From NCBI RefSeq assembly GCF_029931775.1, contig NC_079332.1, forward strand, positions 1,438,501 through 1,502,500: a stretch of DNA of 64,000 nucleotides, written 5' to 3'. Below the pieces are notes generated by a model. The model ran no database searches. It was not told the DNA's origin and saw only the letters and a program-made list of their open reading frames with translations. The DNA comes from Euleptes europaea. Lineage: Eukaryota; Chordata; Lepidosauria; Squamata; Sphaerodactylidae. Positions 49,401 to 55,900 of the stretch are shown here, one piece after another (position 1 is the stretch's first letter; each line of letters opens with the position of its first letter). A program made the translations under genes and the position numbers.

Positions 49401-50422
49401 TGGAGAGCTATAGGGAGGGGCTGTGGCTCAGTGGCAGAGCCTCTGCTTGGCAAACAGAAGGGTCCCAGGTTCAATCCCCAGTGGCATCTCCAGTTAAAAG
49501 GACCAGGCAAGTAGGTGATGTGAAAGACCCTTTTCTGCCTGAGACCCTGGAGAGCCATGGGGAACGGCTGTGGCTGAGTGGTAGTGCCTCTGCTTGGCAC
49601 GCAGAAGGTCCCAGGTTCAATCCCCAGTGGCATCTCCAGTTAAAGGGACCGGGCAAGGAGGTGATGTGAAGGACCTCCGTGCCTGAGACCCTGGAGAGCC
49701 GCTGCCGGTCCGAGCAGACAATACCGACTCAGCATAAGGCAGCTCCAGGTGTGGCAGGGAGGGGGTGTCCAGGTGTCGCAGGGTGTTCCACCCACCTTGA
49801 AGTGCCTGCTGTGCTGGGGGGTGTACTCGAGGGTCCAGAGGGCGCGCACCAGCTGGGCCAGCTGCTCGGTCACCTCCCCGTGGGGTGACGCCGCCGCCGC
49901 CTCCACCTCCTCCTCCTCGTCGTCTTCCTCCTCTCCTCCGGCCAGGGGCTTGGGGGGGCCCCCTCCTCCTCCTCCTCCTCCTCCTCCTCCTCGCCGGTAG
50001 TGCTGGAGGGCCAGGAACTCGGCGAAGAGCTCTGTGTTGCTCAGGCACTGCAGGACGGCGTTCATGAAGCAGGTGTTGCCGTGGTTGCGCAGCCCCGCCA
50101 CGCCGGGCACGGGCCCGGGCCCGGGCAGCAGCAGCAGGGGGGGCGGCGGGGTGGGGGGCGGCGGGGGCGGCGGGGTGGGGGGCTGCCGGGGGGGCTCGGG
50201 CTCCGGGGGGGCGGCGGGGGGCTGGGGCGGGGGTCCCAGGTGCGAGAGGGTGGAGAGGGTCCGCAGCACGCGGCTCATGAGGCCGCCCAGCGAGCGCGCC
50301 CCCCCGGAGCCCGAGCCCCCTCCCCCGCCGCCGCCGCCCCCCGCCCGGCCCCGGAACAGCAGCCGCTTGCTGAAGGAGCGCTTCTCCTTGGCCGAGGCCG
50401 CCGGACAGGGCCCCGCCGACAT
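31439..50422 (-). CDS. USP31: Ubiquitin-specific peptidase 31
   Basis: Cysteine protease that removes ubiquitin. Sixteen coding exons on the minus strand: 49796-50422, 41264-41401, 40817-40905, 39772-39864, 38681-38816, 38172-38316, 37774-37942, 37136-37247, 36884-36978, 36506-36583, 36061-36190, 35574-35693, 34969-35194, 34223-34381, 33565-33717, 31439-32961. All junctions are GT-AG and in phase, giving 1330 residues (human about 1350). The catalytic domain starts after Gly/Pro-rich sequence: Cys box GLRNHGNTCFMN with Cys118, zinc-ribbon pairs Cys290/293 and Cys613/616 (both CPHC), and His box with His717 in GGHYTAYC. A ubiquitin-like insert spans about 317-400. The Ser/Lys/Arg-rich tail (825-1330) is one exon and retains DKGLSFFKSALRQKETRR. 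The start at 50422 aligns with human, but an in-frame ATG lies 71 codons upstream. Exon 1 adds a Gly11 and acidic insert inside the catalytic domain. The whole gene is compact. Confidence 0.96.
33989..34078 (+). mobile_element. CR1 LINE 3' terminus (USP31 intron 14)
   Basis: Retains GGTTGGACTAGATGACC and CCAACTCTGTGATTCTATGA; antisense to USP31. Confidence 0.85.
34574..34782 (-). mobile_element. SINE family A, near full length (USP31 intron 13)
   Basis: The 3' end is at the left (ACATGAACGTATGAAGCAGC). The head with GAGGTGCAGTGGCTCAGTGG is at the right. Sense to USP31. Confidence 0.9.
39066..39368 (-). mobile_element. SINE family B, long form (USP31 intron 4)
   Basis: The minus-strand head is at 39368. 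It carries two successive B-box-like segments, each followed by a CCCCACTCCT word, the GGGTGACCTTGGGC core and a CTTCTT tail. Sense to USP31. Confidence 0.9.
40211..40509 (-). mobile_element. SINE family B, long form (USP31 intron 3)
   Basis: Same structure as the copy at 39066, with the tail replaced by an A-rich run on the minus strand. Confidence 0.9.
41700..41790. mobile_element. SINE/LINE tail fragment
   Basis: TTATTTATTTATCG, then AACATTTATACTTGGCC and GGCGGCTGACAACAACA resemble the 3' tail of a family-C-like element. Its class is uncertain. Confidence 0.4.
41791..43087. other. USP31 intron 1, part
   Basis: No gene or recognisable repeat, apart from a poly-T run near 42576. Confidence 0.5.
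43088..43678 (+). mobile_element. CR1 LINE 3' portion (USP31 intron 1)
   Basis: Runs from the last ORF2-adjacent words (GACGTAGACAAGCTGGACCG) through the 3' UTR to CCACTCTATGATTCTATGAC. Antisense to USP31. Confidence 0.93.
43679..45059. other. USP31 intron 1, part
   Basis: No gene seen. A short family-A SINE 3' end fragment (minus strand) lies at about 44754-44787, recognisable by GCTGCCTTATAC. Confidence 0.5.
45060..45370. other. Conserved-looking noncoding block in USP31 intron 1
   Basis: About 300 AT-rich bases dense in homeodomain-like words (CAATAAACTAATAATCTCAT, GCAGTTAATGCGCC, GCAGAATTAATCATAC), with no repeat signature. Conservation is inferred. Confidence 0.4.
45371..46220. other. 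USP31 intron 1, part
   Basis: AT-leaning unique-looking sequence, no gene or named repeat seen. Confidence 0.45.
46221..46514 (-). mobile_element. SINE family B, long form (USP31 intron 1)
   Basis: Head at 46514; the two B-box-like segments and the GGGTGACCTTGGGC core are present. Sense to USP31. Confidence 0.9.
46515..47196. other. USP31 intron 1, part
   Basis: A poly-A run at 46612-46627 may be the tail of an unrecognised insertion. Otherwise nothing named. Confidence 0.45.
47197..47325 (-). mobile_element. SINE family B, internally deleted
   Basis: Only the tail side (TTTGATATGCCGACTTTCTC) and the extreme head (CACTACACCACGCCGGCTCC) remain. The tRNA-like and core regions between them are missing. 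Confidence 0.85.
47326..48591. other. USP31 intron 1, part
   Basis: No gene or named repeat; poly-G run near 48190. Confidence 0.45.
48592..48820 (+). mobile_element. tRNA-derived SINE, family C
   Basis: Starts GGAGAGCCAGTACGGGGTAA, has B-box GGTTCAAATCCCC and the TGGGTGACCTGGGG core, and ends CACCAATGAATGCAATAAAA. Antisense to USP31. Confidence 0.8.
48890..48971 (+). tRNA. tRNA-Leu (anticodon TAG), probably a decayed copy
   Basis: The 82-base sequence folds as a class II tRNA. The acceptor is GGTAGAG/CGCTGCC with discriminator A. The anticodon loop TTTAGGC gives TAG. The long variable arm CAT-TTCG-ATG still pairs and the T arm GTGGG/CCCAC is intact, with a good B-box. Against function: mismatches in the acceptor (A6:G67), D (G10:A25) and anticodon (T29:C41) stems, and no T4 terminator just downstream. 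It sits 14 bases before a SINE array in USP31 intron 1. Confidence 0.75.
48986..49750 (+). mobile_element. Five-unit tandem array of SINE family A
   Basis: Head-to-tail units start at about 48986, 49128, 49270, 49413 and 49559, with a period of 142-147. Units 1-4 stop at the same point (GACCCTGGAGAGC plus a few bases). Only unit 5 continues into the family 3' end. Units 3 and 4 are almost identical, including GGCAAACAGAAGGGTCCCAG. Every unit keeps Pol III A and B boxes. The array ends about 45 bases from the USP31 exon 1 donor. Confidence 0.92.
49930..49995. repeat. (CCT)n/(GGA)n tract in USP31 exon 1
   Basis: About ten CCT units on the plus strand encode poly-Gly on the minus strand, next to GAG-rich codons encoding Glu/Asp. 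A likely length-variable coding microsatellite. Confidence 0.9.
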
Positions 50423-50627
50423 GGCGGACGAGGAGGAGCAGGCCTGGCCCCGCCGCGGCCTAGCCCGCGCTCCCCTCCTCGCCGCCCGCCCGCCCGCCAG
50501 CCCGCCCGCCAGCCCGCCCGGGGACCAGCTGAGCGGGAGGAGGGGCCGGCGCACGCAGGGCGGCGGCGCGCGAAGCCGGCGGCGCCATGCCGGAGCAGGG
50601 CAGCCGCCCGCCTCGCGCCGGCGCCCG

Positions 50628-50639
50628 GCCGCCATCTTG
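50628..50639 (-). promoter_or_regulatory. TISU/YY1 initiator upstream of USP31
   Basis: On the minus strand CAAGATGGCGGC matches the TISU consensus SAASATGGCGGC exactly, and contains a YY1 core. Its ATG (50635) is in frame with the USP31 start at 50422 with no stop between, and has an ideal context. If used, the protein gains 71 Arg/Pro/Gly-rich residues (about 1401 total). The motif and frame are seen; use is inferred. Confidence 0.6.
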
Positions 50640-50775
50640 GCTCCTGGCAAAGGCCGGGCCTAGCCCCAGGGGGACGCGGGGCGCTGGCCTGAGACCGGGC
50701 CCGCCCCTTCGAGGGTCCAGCCCAGGCCGTGTTGGTCTGCCCAGGCCGGCAGCGGCTCTCCAGGGTCCCAGGCAG

Positions 50776-50892
50776 AACATAAGAGAGGCCCTGCTGGATC
50801 CCTGCTGGTTCAGGCCCAGGCCCATCAGGGCCAGCAGTCTGTGCACACAGGGGGCAACCAGGCGCCTCTAGGAAGCCCCCAAGCAAGACGAG
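50776..50892 (-). mobile_element. Older CR1-type LINE fragment
   Basis: GAGAGGCCCTGCTGGATC and CAGCAGTCTGTGCACACAG match the start of the element at 51803. Confidence 0.6.
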
Positions 50893-50902
50893 AAGGGCCT
50901 TT

Positions 50903-51363
50903 CCCATCACCTCCTTGCCCGGTCCCTTTAACCGGGGATTGAACCTGGGACCTTCTGCGTGCCAAGCAGAGGCTCTACCACTCAGCCACAGCCGTTCCCC
51001 ATGGCTCTCCAGGGTCTCAGGCGGAGGTCTTTCCCATCACCTCCTTGCCTGGTCCCGTTAACTGGAGATGCTACTGGGGATTGAACCTGGGACCCTTCTG
51101 CGTGCCAAGCAGAGGCTCAGCCACAGAGCCACGGCCCCTTCCCAACTGATGAAGCTGCCTTCTACTGAACCAGTCCCTTTGAGGGTTCATCAAAGTCAGT
51201 ATTGCCTACTCAGACCGGCAGTGGCTCACCAGGGTCTCAGGCAGGGGTCTTTCACATCACCTATCTGCCAAGTCCCTTTAATCGGAGATGCCACTGGGGA
51301 TTGAACCTGGGACCTTCGGCGTGCCAAGCAGAGGCTCTAACACTGAGCCACAGCCCCTCCCCT
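50903..51363 (-). mobile_element. SINE family A cluster, three copies
   Basis: Minus-strand copies at about 50903-51003, 51004-51146 and 51147-51363. The first two share the truncated-unit junction of the intron 1 array (GAGAGCCATGGGGAACGGC on the minus strand). The third is complete with its 3' end. Confidence 0.85.
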
Positions 51364-51802
51364 GCAGGGAGCCCAGGGCCCAGCAGGCAGGGGGCTCTCT
51401 TGCCACCAGGCCAGCCAGGGGGTGGGGTGTGCACTGGCCTCCTGGTGGTTGTGCTGCCCCCAAAGCAGGCAAAGGGGACTGGGAACCACCCCTTATAGCT
51501 GCTGCCTGCCTGCCTCAGTGCCCCTTCCCCTGCAGCTCTTGTGGGGCTCGTGCAGAGAGGGTGGGGTGTCTCCAGCCCCTTGTCCTTGCAAGATGCCACG
51601 GGTCCTGCACGCCAGCCGCTGAGCCACAGCCCCTGCCCGAGAGAAGACTGTGGCCCACTCATAAGCCAATGTGGGGGGGGGGGGGAGAGCTCATGGTGGA
51701 GGGCTGCCGGGACTCTGGCTGAAGCGGAGTTCCATCAACACCCCTGACTGTGGGGCAGTCCTGTGCAGGGCTCTTTCGTTGGCCTTCGACTGGATGAATT
51801 CT
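51364..51802. other. USP31/SCNN1G head-to-head interval, part
   Basis: GC-rich, no gene or repeat named; poly-G run near 51672. Confidence 0.5.
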
Positions 51803-52466
51803 CTAAGAGCCTAAGAAAGGCCCTGCTGGCTCAGACCCAGGCCCATCAAGTCCAGCAGTTTGTTCACACAGTGGCCAACCAGGTGCCTCCAGGAAGCCCA
51901 CAAACAAGACGACTGCAGCAGCACCGTCCTGCCTGTGTCCCACAGCGCCTCATATAATGGGCATGCTCCTCTGATCCTGGAGAGGATAGGTATGCATCAT
52001 GACTAGTATTCATTTTGAGTAGTAGTCATGGATACCCCTTTCCTCCATGAACAGGTCCACTCCCCTCTTCAAGCCTTCCAAGTTGGCAGCCATCCCCACA
52101 TCCTGGGGCAGGAAGATCCACAACTGAACTCTGCATTGTGTGAAGAAATACTTCCTTTTATCAGTTTTAAATCTCTCACCCTCCAGCTTCAGCAGATGAC
52201 CCCCCACCCCCGTGTTCTAGTATTTTGAGAGAGGGAGAAAAGCTTCTCCCTGTCCACGCTCTCCAAACCATGCATCGTTTTATAGACCTCTGTCCTGTCT
52301 CCCCTTAATCGCCTCCTTTCCCAGCTAAACAGCCCTAAGAGTTTTAACTGCTCCTCACAGGGCAGTTGCTCCAGCCCCCTGATCATTTGGGTTGCTCTTT
52401 CCTGCACCTTCTCAGGCTCTGCGATATCCTTTTTTAGGGGTGGCGACCAGAACTGAACACAGTATT
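51803..52466 (-). mobile_element. Older CR1-type LINE 3' UTR
   Basis: Contains the reverse of a divergent CR1 3' region: TGTGTGAAGAAATACTTCC, AGGGAGAAAAGCTTCTCCC, CCAGAACTGAACACAGTATT. A family-A SINE 3' scrap (GGGCAGCTTCATGTG) abuts it at about 52463-52497. Confidence 0.75.
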
Positions 52467-52599
52467 CAGTATTAGGGCAGCTTCATGTGTCCATGTGAAG
52501 TAACGCAGGGGCTTGCATTAGAAAGAAGAAATCGCAAGGGGGCTTTCAACGGTTCCCCTTGAATGCATGCATCCAGTTTTTGGATAAGAACCCTTCAAC

Positions 52600-52930
52600 T
52601 GCGCAGATTCGCGCCCCCCACCACCACCACCCCCGACCCACCCCCTGTCAATCAGGCCAGCCCGGGGACCGGCGGCGAGTGCCCTCTCGGGCCGGCAGGG
52701 AACGCTGCAGGGCAGGCGGCGGCTTGCCAGCCCGGCGGGGGCGGGCCAGGGGCGGAGGCGCGGGGCGGTCCAGCCGGCAGGGAGGGAGGGAGGGAGCGGG
52801 CAGCCGGCAAGCGCCGGAGTCGAGCGGCGGCAGAAGCAGCAGCAAGCAGGAGCAGCTCCCCCTGGGCCAGCAGCATGCAGCTCCAGCCGGCTCCCTGTGC
52901 CCACGGCGGCCCCCCGGGTGAGAGAGAGAG
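52600..52930 (+). promoter_or_regulatory. CpG-rich SCNN1G promoter/first-exon region
   Basis: Dense CpG and GC boxes (GGGGGCGGGCC near 52738, GGGGCGGTCC near 52761) with no TATA box. It precedes the candidate first ATG at 52875. Confidence 0.5.
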
Positions 52931-55900
52931 GGCATCATGGCCATCTTCTGGGCATGGAGTAGAGGGTCCCTGGGGGTGTGGGTTGGGGGAGGTAGTTTTG
53001 AATTGCATGCATTGTGCAGGGGGGGCGTTGGACTAGATGACCCTGGTGGTCCCTTCCAACTCTACGATTCTATGGAGGGCATCTTGGCCATCTTCTGGGC
53101 ATGGAGTAGGGGTCACTGGGGTGGGGAGGGGAGGCTGTTTGGAATTTCCTGCATTGTGCAGGGGGGTTGGACTAGAAGATGATCCTGATGGTCCCTTCCA
53201 ACTCTGTGATTAGACAGATTCATGCAGGAGGAGAGGTCCACCCTCCATGTCTGGGGGGGGGGGGGGCTCCATGTCCAGAGGCAACTTCAGGCGGAACTTG
53301 GCACTGGAGGGTAGGGGGGAAGCTGGCCGGCTGGGGAGGCTCTCCCTCCGTCCCTCCCCGGCCGGTGGGTGCCCCGGGCAGCTCCTGACCTCTCCCTCCC
53401 CTCCTCCTCCCCACAGAGGCAGGTGGGCTGGCTCCGGCGGAGAAGATCAAGGCCAAGCTGAAGAAGACCCTGCCGGTGACCGGACCGCAGGCGCCCACCC
53501 TGCGCGAGCTGATGCGCTGGTACTGCATGAACACCAACACGCACGGCTGCCGGCGCATCGTGGTCTCGCGGGGCCGTCTGCGTCGCCTCCTCTGGATCCT
53601 GCTCACCCTGGCGGCTGTGGGCCTCATCCTGTGGTACTGCGCCCAGCTCATCCTCAACTACTACGTGGCCTCCGTCTCCGTCACCGTCCGCTTCCACAAG
53701 CTGCCCTTCCCCGCCGTCACCATCTGCAACATGAACCCCTACAAGTAAGCAGACCCTCCGGGCTCAGGGGGCTGGCTGGCTGGGCTGGGGCAGGGCAGCT
53801 TAACCCCTCACCTGGAATCCCCTCCCCCATGCAGGAGGGCTGCCCCCTGACCTGGTGCCCAGCCACTTGTTCTACAAGTCTGTAATTCCCCCTGTGGCTT
53901 AGAGGGCATGTGGGTTTTGGCATGAACCAGTTGTGAGTGAGTGATAAGGTTTATTGTCTGCGGCCAAAGGCCATCACAATCCACCATGCAAAACATTAAA
54001 ATATCATAAAATAACATTAAAATAACTTTAAAACAGTCTGACCCACAAGAAGCTAGTATTTAAATATGGAGAGCCAGCGTGGTGTAGCTGTTAAGAGCGG
54101 TGGTTTGGAGTGGTGGAGTCTGATCTGGAGAATTGGATTTGATTCCCCGCCCCTCTACATGAAGCCAGCTGGGTGACCTTGGGCTAGTCACAGCTTTCTT
54201 AGAGCTCTCTCAGCCCCACCTACCTCACAGGGTAGGTTGTTGTGGGGAGGGGGAGGGGAGGTGATTGTAAGCTGGTTTGAGTCTCCCTTAAGTGGGAGAG
54301 AAAGTCGGCATATAAAAACCAACTCCTCCTCCTTCTTAAGTTCCCTGATTAAAAACAACTTTAGCTTGGATTTTCTCAGCTGCTAAAGCAAAGAGTGACA
54401 CTTTGTAGGAAACATCAGGATTGGTGTCTGATAGGAGAAAGTGCAGCTTCTCTGGATCTGGAGAAAGATTTAGGCCCTTTAGAATCGCCCCGAGGAATTT
54501 GAGTCTGGGCTCTGTATAAAGAGGACAGAATAAGGTGTAATGAGCTAGGTCCTCTGGAGCGGCCCCACAGATACATAGGCTCTGAGAGGCCCATGGTGTT
54601 CGGCAGTTTGGCATGAAGATTTTTCTGTTCTGGTAATTGTGGGTGTGTTGTGTCAGCCGCTCGGAGGGCATTGCTGGGAAATGAGGTAGACTCGCATCAC
54701 CAGTCATAGCCACAACAATCAGAACCAGAAACCTCTATGACAACCCTGCGAGGTAGGCCAGGGCTGTTATTGGCTGGCCTGGAAAGCTGATCGACTCGTC
54801 TTGTTATTATTCGGTGGCTGTGTGGTTTCCCTGGTCGCTGCAATTTTCGTGGGCGTCTGCATAGAGAGCCAGCGTGGCACGGTGATTAGGCTGCTGGACT
54901 AGGATCAGGGAGAGCCGGGTTTGAATCTCCACTCTGCCATGGAAGCTTGCTGGATGACCTCTCTCTTTCCCTTTCCCTGCCCAACCTACCTCACACAGTT
55001 GTTGTTGGGAGGAGAAAACAGAGGAGGGGAGAATCCACTTCTAGTCCCCATTAGGGAGTAAAGCACAGTACAAACATCTAAATCAAACATTTATATTTTT
55101 TTTTGCTGGAGTTCTAGTACACATTTATTAGTCACTGTATGAAGCACGGTTGGCAGGATACAGATCTTAAAATAAATCCAAGAAACAGCGTCTTCGAGAA
55201 TTCACTGTTGAGGCGAGGTTCGCACCTGGGCCTCCCTGGCTGGCACCCACAAGCTTTGGGAACGCACCAATCTCTTCTCCCAGCCCCGGGTGTGTGTGTG
55301 TGTGTGTCCGAAAGGGAAGTCTGAAGTGATGAAGCCAAAACGCTCGGGATGTGAGAAGGAGCAGGGGCTCCCCAAGCTGTCTGCCTTGGCTGGGGAGACC
55401 CAGCCGCCCCCTTTGTGCCCCCTGCCTCCCTAGGAAAAATCTCCTCTCCCCCACTATCAGGCCCCCACCCATCCCTACCTCTTCACCCTTTTACCAAGAG
55501 GCTGCGACTCCCTTGCCACACCCCATTCCCCTGGCTCCTTTGGGCATTTAGAGCCCTCAAGGGACAACTCTGCCCAGGATTTGGGTTTGAATCCAGAATC
55601 TTTAAGTTTTTTTCTGAGCTTTTCAGATCCCACCCTCCCCCCACAGAATACCCACGAGCTCTTGTGCCAAGTCTAGGGCAGAGCTGCGTGCCAGAGACGG
55701 GGGCAGCCAGGGTGTGCCCGTGCAGCCGTCCTGGCCTGTCCCCCCCCCCCCCCAAAAAGAGCCTCGGTCTCCCTTCCTGCTGCAGGTACAGTGCCATCAA
55801 GGGGCACTTGGAGGAGCTGGACAAGCAGACCATGGAGGCCCTTGAGTCCCTGTACGACTTCTCGGGCAGCCCCACCCTCCGGGCCCGGCGCGAGGCAGGC

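Noticed and set aside
48986-49750. CRISPR-like array of regularly spaced repeats
   Set aside because: The 142-147 base period is a whole SINE unit with Pol III boxes in a vertebrate intron, not repeat-spacer structure.
54336-54713. Minus-strand 125-codon frame as a host gene
   Set aside because: The Cys/His motif and adjoining 3' UTR fit a LINE ORF2 end.
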